Assembly (NCBI GenBank): GCA_009787675.1
Contig: WQSU01000104.1
Span: forward strand, 1-8,460
DNA from: Lentimicrobiaceae bacterium
Lineage (GTDB): Bacteria > Bacteroidota > Bacteroidia > Bacteroidales > WCHB1-69
Length of the DNA: 8,460 nt
Direction: 5' to 3'
The translations under genes were made by a program, and so were the position numbers. Below, in pieces: positions 1 through 6,817 of this stretch (positions within the stretch are counted from its first letter, which is position 1; each line of letters starts with the position of its first letter). The notes beneath the pieces are model-generated. The model searched no databases. It was not told the DNA's origin and saw nothing but the letters and a program-made list of their open reading frames with translations.

Positions 1-47
1 AACTATGAAAAAAAGGAGTTTTCAGTAATTTTATTAAAAGTCTGGAG

Positions 48-73
48 TTGATATCTTTTTTATTATATTTTTG
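48..73 (+). promoter_or_regulatory. Putative Bacteroidetes-type promoter of the dcw cluster
   Basis: The octamer TATTTTTG at 66-73 fits the Bacteroidetes -7 consensus TAnnTTTG. A TTG at 48-50 could be the -33 element, but the spacer of about 15 nt is shorter than usual, so that part is weak. Transcription would start near 78-82, giving a short leader before mraZ at 97. This is the only good -7 box I found upstream of the first gene. The region is AT-rich and chance matches are likely. Confidence 0.35.
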
Positions 74-96
74 TCGCTCATTAAACACCGATAAAA

Positions 97-570
97 ATGT
101 CAGGTTTCGATTACGGTTTCTGGGAAATTGCCATAGAGAAGTACGGAAGGCTCAAACTTCCTACTGCTCTGTTGAAATCGCTGCCCGAAACCGAACGCCA
201 ACGTTTTTGGGTAACCCACGGGTTTGGAATGCACATTATGTTGTGGACTGAAAGCGCCTACCGCACCCAGATGGAGTTTCTTAACTCATTGAATAGAAAT
301 ATTATAGAAAACAAAAAGTTTCGTAACGCATTTCTTCGCAACACCGCATTTGTGGAGTGCGATGCACAAGACCGTTTCGTTATCCCAAAACCTTTAGTTG
401 AACATTACAAAATTGAAAAAGAAGTGGTATTGTTGTTAGACAACGGCAAAATAGAGATCTGGAACGCAGCAGAATACCACACACAATTCGATATGTCGCC
501 CGATGAACTCAATCTCTTGAACGAGAAGATTCACAGTACTCACCAATCCTACCCTTTTGAAGAATTATAA
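97..570 (+). CDS. mraZ: MraZ, transcriptional regulator of the dcw cluster
   Basis: This is a 157-residue protein of usual length for the family. MraZ is a ring-forming AbrB/SpoVT-like DNA-binding protein that represses its own dcw operon in bacteria where it has been studied. Two swapped-hairpin repeats are visible. The first has EKYGRLKLP at residues 14-22 and the second DAQDRFVIP at 89-97; both correspond to the family motif DxxGRxxxP, and the Arg and Pro are kept in both. The second copy has Asp where Gly is usual. EVVLLLDNGKIEIW at about 109-122 is the typical end of the second domain. The start at 97 places the first GR motif 17 residues in, as expected, and is preceded by an A-rich leader without a Shine-Dalgarno sequence. 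It is the first gene of the cluster, 17 nt before rsmH. I could not identify a convincing MraZ operator upstream. Confidence 0.95.
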   Translation: MSGFDYGFWEIAIEKYGRLKLPTALLKSLPETERQRFWVTHGFGMHIMLWTESAYRTQMEFLNSLNRNIIENKKFRNAFLRNTAFVECDAQDRFVIPKPLVEHYKIEKEVVLLLDNGKIEIWNAAEYHTQFDMSPDELNLLNEKIHSTHQSYPFEEL

Positions 571-587
571 ACTACAATATATAATAT

Positions 588-1490
588 ATGTATCATCAAC
601 CCGTGCTATTGCAGGAAACTATTGCGGGACTCATAAACAACCTTGACGGCGTTTATGTGGATGTTACTTTTGGCGGTGGCGGGCACAGTCGCGAAATCTT
701 AAAACAGCTTTCTACTAAGGGTCGTTTATTAGGATTTGATCAGGATAAGGATGCGGCAAGCAATGTACTGCAAGATCCTAGATTTCAGTTTGTTCAAAGT
801 AATTTTAAACATCTTAAAAAATTCCTCCAATTTTATAAAGCCTATCCTGTGGATGGTATTTTGGGCGATCTGGGCGTTTCTTCCCACCAGTTTGATGAAC
901 CCGAGCGCGGCTTCTCCTATCGCTTCGACGAGCCTTTGGATATGCGCATGGATACGAGTAAAGGAAGTACGGCAGCTGAAATTGTAAATACCTACCCCAG
1001 CCAAAAGTTGGCAAAGCTGCTTTTCGCATTCGGCGAAGTGCAAAATGCACACAAAATTGCCGCACTCATTGAAAAAGCACGGCAAATCAATAACATACAA
1101 ACCACTGGACAGTTGATGGAAGCAGTGAATCCGCTCCTCCCCAGAGGCAAAGAAAATAAAGTGCTCTCGCAAATTTTTCAAGCGTTACGCATTGAAGTAA
1201 ATGCCGAAATTGAAGTGCTGCAATCGCTTTTGGAACAATCTGTTGAAGCTTTAAAACCGGGCGGAAGGATTGTCATTCTCTCTTATCATTCTTTAGAAGA
1301 CCGATTGGTGAAAAACTTCTTCAAAACAGGAAACGCTGATGGAACCCTGCATAAAGACTTCTACGGCAACCCATTAACCCCATTCAAACTCATCACCAAA
1401 AAAGCCATTATCCCCACCGGACAAGAGATAGAAGACAATCCAAGAGCGAGGAGTGCAAAACTAAGAATTGCTGAGAAAATTAACAATTAA
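588..1490 (+). CDS. rsmH: RsmH, 16S rRNA (cytosine-1402-N4)-methyltransferase
   Basis: This 300-residue protein is full length for the MraW/RsmH family. It uses S-adenosylmethionine to methylate N4 of C1402 in the P site of 16S rRNA in the cytoplasm. The SAM-binding loop VDVTFGGGGHS is at residues 24-34, followed by the acidic turn FDQD at 50-53. Further family signatures are GDLGVSSHQFD at 93-103, RGFSYRFDEPLDMRMD at 107-122, FQALRIEVN at 197-205, GGRIVILSYHSLEDR at 225-239 and NPRARSAKLR at 284-293. Residues from about 125 to 215 form the helical insert typical of the family. The gene begins 17 nt after mraZ and is surely cotranscribed. Its last codons lie in a heptamer repeat that contains the stop. 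Confidence 0.97.
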   Translation: MYHQPVLLQETIAGLINNLDGVYVDVTFGGGGHSREILKQLSTKGRLLGFDQDKDAASNVLQDPRFQFVQSNFKHLKKFLQFYKAYPVDGILGDLGVSSHQFDEPERGFSYRFDEPLDMRMDTSKGSTAAEIVNTYPSQKLAKLLFAFGEVQNAHKIAALIEKARQINNIQTTGQLMEAVNPLLPRGKENKVLSQIFQALRIEVNAEIEVLQSLLEQSVEALKPGGRIVILSYHSLEDRLVKNFFKTGNADGTLHKDFYGNPLTPFKLITKKAIIPTGQEIEDNPRARSAKLRIAEKINN

Positions 1491-1498
1491 TAATTACG
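1478..1498 (+). repeat. AATTAAn heptamer repeat over the rsmH stop codon
   Basis: There are three tandem 7-nt units: AATTAAC, AATTAAT, AATTACG. The rsmH stop TAA (1488-1490) lies in the second unit, and a further in-frame TAA follows at 1491-1493. Because 7 is not a multiple of 3, the TAA at 1481-1483 falls in another frame. The same 7-nt periodicity recurs at the ends of ftsL and murE. Confidence 0.75.
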
Positions 1499-1508
1499 AG
1501 AGTTTTAA

Positions 1509-1560
1509 ACCTATACACCTTACACCTTTACACCATTACACCTATACACCTTTAAACCCC
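1509..1560 (+). repeat. ACC-rich octamer repeat in the rsmH-ftsL spacer
   Basis: Six tandem units of the form ACCnnTAC (ACCTATAC, ACCTTAC, ACCTTTAC, ACCATTAC, ACCTATAC, ACCTTTAA) fill most of the 78-nt spacer. One unit is 7 nt long, the rest 8 nt. The array ends in ACCCC and runs into the C-rich leader CTCCCCCTC directly before the ftsL ATG. Such a pyrimidine/C-rich leader is unlike the A-rich leaders of mraZ and mraY. No gene or promoter is evident here. Confidence 0.8.
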
Positions 1561-1568
1561 TCCCCCTC

Positions 1569-1880
1569 ATGAACATAAATCTTTCAAAATTCCTTAGCGG
1601 TGATTTTTTTCATTATCCGAGATTGCAAAAATGGTATCCTTATTTGTTATTGTTGATTGTGTTGGCGGTGATTTCAATTGTGAATGAGAAAGTTATAAAC
1701 AATAAAAATAAAATCATACAAAAAAAACAGTATGAATACAAAATGGCGCTGAATGAACTGAAAGAGAACAACCACTATCTGCCTTATTATCAAAAGAAAA
1801 TAATACGGGAAAAGGCAACAAAACGCGGATTTATAGAAAACCATAAGAGCATGTACAGGATAACAGCGATTAATGATTAG
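1569..1880 (+). CDS. ftsL: FtsL-like small membrane division protein
   Basis: This 103-residue bitopic protein sits between rsmH and ftsI, the usual place of ftsL. A short cytoplasmic N-terminus (1-22) is followed by one membrane segment at about 23-38 (WYPYLLLLIVLAVISIV). A charged, helical, probably coiled-coil stretch follows at about 40-85. In bacteria with studied divisomes FtsL pairs with FtsB/DivIC and activates FtsWI in the periplasm. Sequence conservation in this family is very low, so the call rests on size, topology, position and the Bacteroidetes FtsL-like pattern near the C-terminus (REKATKRGFIE at 80-90, then MYRI). The start at 1569 gives the right topology. The leader is C-rich and has no Shine-Dalgarno sequence. 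The last four codons lie in a GATTAAT repeat. Confidence 0.82.
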   Translation: MNINLSKFLSGDFFHYPRLQKWYPYLLLLIVLAVISIVNEKVINNKNKIIQKKQYEYKMALNELKENNHYLPYYQKKIIREKATKRGFIENHKSMYRITAIND

Positions 1881-1895
1881 TGATTAATGATTAAT
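1868..1895 (+). repeat. GATTAAT heptamer repeat over the ftsL stop codon
   Basis: There are four tandem 7-nt units: GATTAAT, GATTAGT, GATTAAT, GATTAAT. The ftsL stop TAG (1878-1880) is inside unit 2. Stop triplets at 1871, 1878, 1885 and 1892 cover all three forward frames. The C-terminal residues I-N-D of FtsL are encoded by the repeat itself. Confidence 0.8.
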
Positions 1896-1934
1896 TATTT
1901 ACAATGTATACAAAATTTACTTTCTCTCCATAAT

Positions 1935-1958
1935 TCACCAACCATAAATCACCAACCA
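1935..1958 (+). repeat. TCACCAACCA direct repeat upstream of ftsI
   Basis: Two exact copies of the 10-mer TCACCAACCA lie at 1935-1944 and 1949-1958, a 14-nt period. They are followed by CTAGCCCC and the ftsI ATG at 1967. This echoes the ACC-rich array and C-run in front of ftsL. The rest of the 86-nt ftsL-ftsI spacer is AT-rich and shows no clear promoter. Confidence 0.7.
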
Positions 1959-1966
1959 CTAGCCCC

Positions 1967-3964
1967 ATGTCAGAATATAAGAAATCATTTAACAGACGAG
2001 CTTTTCTCGTGTATGCCGTTGCGTTGGTGTTTGGGATAGCTTGCATTATTCAAATACTGAATCTTGCGATTTGGCAACGACCGCTGTTTTCAGGAGATCC
2101 GGAGTATTGTTTAGACAAAACCCGTCCCAATTGGGAAAACAGCCCCCTTGCAAAAGATCCTAACTGTCGTTGTGTCGTGGTGATGAATGATATTGCCCCT
2201 GAACGAGGCGATATTTTAGACGACCAAAACAATATTTTGGCAAGTAATTTCACTGTTTTTGACATTGTAATTGACGGACGTAAGCTGAGACCCGATACGC
2301 TGAAAAATAAAAAAGGAGTAGTCATCGGCGTCAATGATACACTTTACGCTACCAAAGACAGAAAAATATCAAGATCTGATAAAGAAGCTGTTAACAAGTT
2401 GATTGCAGAGTTGAGCGACCAGTTTTATTTTCATTTTAAACACAAATTTTTGCTTCATAGCAAAGAGCATTATCGAAAAAAATTAACGGAAGCTATTTTA
2501 GAGTATAAAAATGTAGATATATTAAAATCTAATTTACTGAGTGAAAATACATTAATAACTTCTGAAGATACTGCTTTTGTACGCAAACTACCTTTGTTTC
2601 AAGATAGATGCAAGAAAAAGTGCATTGGTTTTTTCAGCTATTTCAAGCGTATTTATCCTTATGGCGAGTTGGCGAAGCGGGTAATCGGCACGGTTCCACC
2701 GGGTGCAAAAAGCGGTTTGGAACTCACTTTTAACGATTGGTTATCAGGCAAAAAAGGTGCACAAAAAATGCTCTATATTGATGGTGTTCGCGTCCCCTCC
2801 GAGAAGTTTTCAAGTCCTCACGATGGCGCCAATGTGCATAGTACGCTCAATTTAAGGATGCAAAACATAGTATATGAGGCGCTTATGGATAAACTGCATC
2901 AAATGGGCGCTCAATGGGGTTGTGCTGTAATTATGGAAGTGAACAGCGGCGAAATTAAAGCCATGGCAAACTTGAAAAGACACACCAATGAAAATGGAAA
3001 AGTGGGTTATTTTGAAATTTTCAACCATGCGTTTCGACAGGAGTGTGAACCGGGTTCTACATTCAAATTGGCATCCTTATTAGCTTATTTAGAGAAAGTT
3101 CCCAACGACACTGCCAAATCCTATATGCTTTGTGGGTGTGATATTGCCAAACATTTTGCACGCGATGGCAAAAAGTTTAGAACCAAGTGCAGCACTGCCC
3201 ACCGGCTTGGAAAGCCTATTGAAATATTTCAACGTTCTCTGAATGAGGGTACAGGCACTATGATTTTTGATGCCTACAATACCAATTATCAAAACTATTT
3301 GTCAGTTTTAGATTCTATGGGCATCACAATGCCGTTAGAAACGCAAATGGGCAGAGTGGGCGCTCCAAAAATAATACGGGATACCAAATCTATGCGCACT
3401 TTTTATATTACCACTTGGGGAGGGTTCAACATGGCTCCTATTCAAACACTTACCTACTTTAACGGCGTAGCAAACAATGGAAAAATGGTGTGCCCCAAAA
3501 TGGTAAGCCATATTACAGAACGAGACAAAGTGGTGGAGATTTTCCCAACAGTAGTACTAAAAGAGCAAATGGTTCGCAAAGACGTGATTAGCCGCGCCCA
3601 AAAATATTTAGAGGCAGTGGTGAGTGGTCCCCACGGAACAGCAAGAATCTACAAAGATTCTGTACCAAATTTTGCCGGAAAAACAGGCACCCGCGACATT
3701 CTCGTGGAATCGGAAGACGGCGAAAAATGGCTTTACGACCGAAGCAGAAACAGCATCTCTTTCTGCGGCTATTTCCCTGTTGATAAACCAAAATACAGCA
3801 TGATTGTGTATATCTACGATGTGAAAAGTATGAGCGGTCCGGCAGTGCAACTGTTTTATACCATCGCCAAACGCATTACAAGTCTGGAAACCACTGACTT
3901 AATGCGAGAGGTAGATAAAAGTGGGGGAATTAAGAATACTATTTATGTGAATCTTGGGAAATGA
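1967..3964 (+). CDS. ftsI: FtsI/PBP3-type septal peptidoglycan transpeptidase
   Basis: This 665-residue class B penicillin-binding protein cross-links septal peptidoglycan in the periplasm, working with FtsW. One N-terminal membrane anchor lies at about 13-33. A dimerisation/pedestal domain follows, with APERGDILDDQNNILASN at 77-94 and the RIYPYGELAKRVIG block at 228-241. The transpeptidase motifs are all present: EPGSTFK at 361-367 (nucleophile Ser364, Lys367), SLN at 424-426 as the SxN motif, and KTGT at 572-575. NMAPIQTLTYFNGVANNGKM at about 488-507 is characteristic of the Bacteroidetes enzymes. The protein ends soon after the catalytic domain and has no C-terminal PASTA domain. Two oddities stand out. 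There is an apparent extra segment with Cys48, Cys67 and Cys69 between the anchor and the APERGD motif. There are also about a dozen predicted extracytoplasmic cysteines, including one (Cys360) just before the active-site motif. Confidence 0.96.
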   Translation: MSEYKKSFNRRAFLVYAVALVFGIACIIQILNLAIWQRPLFSGDPEYCLDKTRPNWENSPLAKDPNCRCVVVMNDIAPERGDILDDQNNILASNFTVFDIVIDGRKLRPDTLKNKKGVVIGVNDTLYATKDRKISRSDKEAVNKLIAELSDQFYFHFKHKFLLHSKEHYRKKLTEAILEYKNVDILKSNLLSENTLITSEDTAFVRKLPLFQDRCKKKCIGFFSYFKRIYPYGELAKRVIGTVPPGAKSGLELTFNDWLSGKKGAQKMLYIDGVRVPSEKFSSPHDGANVHSTLNLRMQNIVYEALMDKLHQMGAQWGCAVIMEVNSGEIKAMANLKRHTNENGKVGYFEIFNHAFRQECEPGSTFKLASLLAYLEKVPNDTAKSYMLCGCDIAKHFARDGKKFRTKCSTAHRLGKPIEIFQRSLNEGTGTMIFDAYNTNYQNYLSVLDSMGITMPLETQMGRVGAPKIIRDTKSMRTFYITTWGGFNMAPIQTLTYFNGVANNGKMVCPKMVSHITERDKVVEIFPTVVLKEQMVRKDVISRAQKYLEAVVSGPHGTARIYKDSVPNFAGKTGTRDILVESEDGEKWLYDRSRNSISFCGYFPVDKPKYSMIVYIYDVKSMSGPAVQLFYTIAKRITSLETTDLMREVDKSGGIKNTIYVNLGK

Positions 3965-3967
3965 TTA

Positions 3968-3999
3968 GATGATGAGGTGATGAGATGATGAGGTGATGA
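3968..3999 (+). repeat. 16-nt GATGATGAGGTGATGA tandem repeat after ftsI
   Basis: Two exact 16-nt copies (3968-3983 and 3984-3999) follow the ftsI stop (3962-3964). Degenerate GATNA elements continue to the murE start and fill the 54-nt spacer. TGA and TAG triplets at 3962, 3966 and 3970 already cover all three forward frames. No promoter or hairpin is evident. Confidence 0.8.
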
Positions 4000-4018
4000 G
4001 ATAATTTGATGATTAGAT

Positions 4019-5476
4019 ATGAAAAAATTTATGGAACTTCTTGGGAATCTAAATTCAATTCAAGTAATTGGAAATAAAGATATTGCAATTTCCAATATTC
4101 AGTTCGATTCGCGGAAGGTGGTAGAAAAAAACACACTGTATGTGGCGCAGAAAGGAACGCAATTGGATGGACATCTGTTTATTGATAAGGCAATTGCACA
4201 AGGGGCTGAGGCTGTTGTTTGTGAAATGTTGCCTGAAAAGATAAATAATGCCTGTACCTATATTCAAGTTTCGGATAGCGCAAGAGCGCTGGGGGAGCTG
4301 GCATCTGCCTTTTATGATTTTCCCTCTCAAAAAATTACGTTAGTAGGCATTACCGGAACGAACGGGAAAACCACCACCGTTACATTGCTGCACCATTTGT
4401 TTATGAATTTGGGCTACCCTACAGGGTTGATTTCCACAATAGTTAACAAAATAAACCATAAAGAGATTCCTGCAACTCATACAACGCCTGATGCACTGGC
4501 GCTGAACCAACTGCTTAATGAGATGGTGATTGCCGGATGTGAGTTCTGTTTTATGGAAGTCTCATCCCATGCTGTTGTGCAACAACGTATTGCAGGAGTA
4601 CAATTTGCCGGTGGCGTGTTCAGTAACATCACACACGATCATTTAGATTTTCATCAAACTTTTGCCAACTATATCAAGGCGAAACAACAATTTTTTGAGA
4701 TGTTGCCCAAAACCGCTTTTGCATTGACCAATATGGATGACAAAAACGGTAAGGTAATGGTTCAGAGCGCCAAAGCAAAAGTTTATACTTACAGTCTGCG
4801 CACAGGCGCCGACTTTAAAGGCAAAATTACAGATAACAGTTTTGAGGGATTAACTTGTGAATTTAACGGCAAGGAAGTTTTTCTAAAATTGTGCGGTAAG
4901 TTCAACGCTTACAATCTATTGACAATTTACAGTGTTGCCTTGCTACTGGGAATGAAAGAGGAGGAAGTGCTGCTCATTATGAGTCAATTGGAGGGTGCCA
5001 GCGGGCGCTTTCAGGCAATTCGCGACCACAGAAACCGCACATTCATAGTAGATTATGCCCACACCCCTGATGCACTCAAAAATGTGCTCTCCACCATTAG
5101 GGAGATTACCCAAAACAGCGCCGAAGTGATTACAGTGGTAGGCTGCGGTGGAGACAGAGACGCGCTGAAACGTCCTATTATGGCGGAAACCGCGTGTGCC
5201 CTCAGCAACAAAGTGATCCTCACTTCCGACAACCCACGCACGGAAGATCCCTGCAAAATTCTCGCCGACATGGAAGTCGGTGTGCCCGTTGCCTTTAAAC
5301 AGCACGTACTCACCATCGAAAACCGCCGCGAAGCCATCAAAACAGCCTGCCATCTGCTTCCCGACAACGGTGTACTCCTCATCGCCGGCAAAGGACACGA
5401 AACCTACCAGGAAATTAACGGCGTGAAAAGGCATTTTGATGATGTGGAGGAGATTCAATTAAGAATTAAGAATTAA
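4019..5476 (+). CDS. murE: MurE, UDP-MurNAc-L-Ala-D-Glu:meso-diaminopimelate ligase
   Basis: This 485-residue Mur ligase adds the third amino acid to the peptidoglycan precursor in the cytoplasm using ATP. All three Mur domains are present. The N-terminal UDP-binding domain includes IQFDSRKV at 27-34. The central ATPase has the P-loop GITGTNGKTTT at 110-120, HTTPDA at 154-159 and EVSSHA at 180-185. SNITHDHLDFH at 202-212 and Lys222, the likely carbamoylated lysine, follow. The C-terminal domain has VDYAHTPDAL at 344-353, GCGGDRD at 375-381 and DNPRTEDP at 404-411. The DNPR motif is the known marker for meso-diaminopimelate rather than lysine specificity, so the wall should be of the DAP type. 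AGKGHETYQ at 456-464 closes the domain. The ATG at 4019 gives the usual length; Met5 is a less likely start. The last codons are part of a heptamer repeat. Confidence 0.97.
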   Translation: MKKFMELLGNLNSIQVIGNKDIAISNIQFDSRKVVEKNTLYVAQKGTQLDGHLFIDKAIAQGAEAVVCEMLPEKINNACTYIQVSDSARALGELASAFYDFPSQKITLVGITGTNGKTTTVTLLHHLFMNLGYPTGLISTIVNKINHKEIPATHTTPDALALNQLLNEMVIAGCEFCFMEVSSHAVVQQRIAGVQFAGGVFSNITHDHLDFHQTFANYIKAKQQFFEMLPKTAFALTNMDDKNGKVMVQSAKAKVYTYSLRTGADFKGKITDNSFEGLTCEFNGKEVFLKLCGKFNAYNLLTIYSVALLLGMKEEEVLLIMSQLEGASGRFQAIRDHRNRTFIVDYAHTPDALKNVLSTIREITQNSAEVITVVGCGGDRDALKRPIMAETACALSNKVILTSDNPRTEDPCKILADMEVGVPVAFKQHVLTIENRREAIKTACHLLPDNGVLLIAGKGHETYQEINGVKRHFDDVEEIQLRIKN

Positions 5477-5484
5477 AAATTATG
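5457..5484 (+). repeat. AATTAAn heptamer repeat bridging murE stop and mraY start
   Basis: There are four 7-nt units: AATTAAG, AATTAAG, AATTAAA, AATTATG. Unit 3 holds the murE stop (5474-5476), and unit 4 supplies the mraY ATG (5482-5484). TAA triplets at 5460, 5467 and 5474 occupy all three frames. The entire gene junction is thus made from the repeat. Confidence 0.8.
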
Positions 5485-6816
5485 TTATACTACTTCTTCG
5501 AATGGCTTCAACAATTTAACATCCCCGGCTCAGGGCTGTTTCAATACATCTCGTTTCGTGCTGCAGCGGCAATTATTTTGTCGCTCTTTATCTCCATTGT
5601 ATTTGGTAAAAAGATGATTCGGTTTTTGCAGCGAAAACAGGTGGGAGAAGAAGTGCGCGATTTGGGTTTGGAAGGGCAACTTTCCAAAAAAGGCACGCCC
5701 ACTATGGGTGGCATCATCATCATTGCCGCTATTTTAATTCCTGTCTTGTTGGTGAACAAATTAAACAATATCTATGTGCTCTTGATGATATTTACAACAT
5801 TATGGCTGGGCGCCATCGGTTTTATTGATGATTATATTAAAGTGTTCAAAAAAAATAAAGCGGGGCTGTCGGGAAAGAAAAAACTGTTAGGGCAAATCAT
5901 ACTGGGGTTTATTGTCGGCATGGTCATTTGCTTTCATCCTGATGTGGTCATTAAAGAGAAAAAGCGAGATACTCAAAACGTTATGATGGCGCGGGAGCAT
6001 ACTTTTTCTATTGAAAACGCGAATAAAACCCAAACTGTTTTTAGTGATAGCGAAGAAGCGCATTCCACCAAAACCACCATTCCGTTTGTCAAAAACAATG
6101 AGTTTGATTATGCGGTACTTACGCGCTGGTTGGGCGATAAAACAGGGCAGTGGGCATTTCTGTTCTTAATCCCGATTATCATCTTCATCATCGCGGCAGT
6201 GTCGAATGGGGCAAACTTAACCGATGGGTTAGATGGGTTGGCGGCAGGAACTTCCGCCATTGTTGCGGTGGGAATTGCCCTGCTGGCGTATGTCTCTGGA
6301 AATGCCATATTCGCTGATTATCTAAATACTATGTATATCCCTAACATCAGTGAGGTGGTAATATTTACGGCGGCGCTGGTGGGCGCGTGCATCGGATTTT
6401 ATTGGTTTAACTGCTTTCCTGCCCAAATCTTTATGGGAGATACCGGAAGTTTGACACTTGGCGGTATCATTGCCGTATTGTGCATTATTATTCGTAAAGA
6501 ACTGTTAATCCCTATTTTATGCGGCGTTTTCCTCATACAGTCCTTGTCGGTCATCATTCAGACAATATATTATAGAACAACAAAAGTAAACAGCTACAGA
6601 AAAAAGCAAAAAATTTCATGGCTTAAAGCATATTATATCTATAAAAAAACACCTCAAAAATTAGAAGATTTCTTTGGAAAGCGTATTTTTCTAATGACGC
6701 CGCTTCATCATCATTATCAAAAAAAGGGGATGCACGAATCGAAAATTGTGCAACACTTCATTGTAATTAGTATTTTATTAATAATCATATCATTAGCAAC
6801 ATTAAAAGTAAGATAA
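5482..6816 (+). CDS. mraY: MraY, phospho-MurNAc-pentapeptide transferase
   Basis: This 444-residue polytopic membrane enzyme transfers phospho-MurNAc-pentapeptide from UDP to undecaprenyl phosphate, forming lipid I on the inner face of the membrane. Catalytic motifs are intact: GFIDDYIK at 113-120 (Asp116-Asp117), NLTDGLDGLA at 245-254, FMGDTGSL at 317-324 (Asp320), and the histidine motif PLHHHYQKKG at 407-416. The family is usually near 360 residues. The extra length comes mainly from a hydrophilic insert at about 153-215 (through TTIPFVKNNEFDY), a feature of Bacteroidetes MraY. A second insert of about 25 basic and aromatic residues lies at about 369-398, between YYRTTK and GKRIFLMTPLHHH. 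The start lies 5 nt after the murE stop, and the end is 1 nt before the next gene, so translation is probably coupled. Confidence 0.97.
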   Translation: MLYYFFEWLQQFNIPGSGLFQYISFRAAAAIILSLFISIVFGKKMIRFLQRKQVGEEVRDLGLEGQLSKKGTPTMGGIIIIAAILIPVLLVNKLNNIYVLLMIFTTLWLGAIGFIDDYIKVFKKNKAGLSGKKKLLGQIILGFIVGMVICFHPDVVIKEKKRDTQNVMMAREHTFSIENANKTQTVFSDSEEAHSTKTTIPFVKNNEFDYAVLTRWLGDKTGQWAFLFLIPIIIFIIAAVSNGANLTDGLDGLAAGTSAIVAVGIALLAYVSGNAIFADYLNTMYIPNISEVVIFTAALVGACIGFYWFNCFPAQIFMGDTGSLTLGGIIAVLCIIIRKELLIPILCGVFLIQSLSVIIQTIYYRTTKVNSYRKKQKISWLKAYYIYKKTPQKLEDFFGKRIFLMTPLHHHYQKKGMHESKIVQHFIVISILLIIISLATLKVR

Positions 6817-6817
6817 T

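Noticed and set aside
11..18. AAAAGGAG as a Shine-Dalgarno sequence of an upstream gene
   Set aside because: No start codon with an extended frame follows at a suitable distance, and genes here do not use Shine-Dalgarno sites.
15..49. Two GGAGTT copies (15-20 and 44-49) as a MraZ operator
   Set aside because: MraZ sites described elsewhere are closely spaced direct repeats (about 10 bp apart). Two 6-mers 29 bp apart are not convincing.
48..251. A 67-codon open frame overlapping the start of mraZ
   Set aside because: It lies in another frame of mraZ, has no recognisable domain and starts inside the putative promoter. MraZ explains the region.
729..1181. A 150-codon minus-strand open frame inside rsmH
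   Set aside because: It is a shadow of rsmH, whose motifs run through the whole region in the + frame.
1509..1560. The repeat array as a CRISPR or iteron origin
   Set aside because: Units are only 7-8 nt with no spacers, the array is just six units long, and no replication or cas gene is nearby.
1896..1934. An internal promoter before ftsI
   Set aside because: The AT-rich stretch has no TAnnTTTG match with a suitable upstream TTG, and the tight gene packing favours readthrough.
4943..5458. A 171-codon open frame on the minus strand inside murE
   Set aside because: It is antisense to the conserved C-terminal domain of MurE, shows no family motif, and is explained by the more GC-rich codon use of that part of murE.
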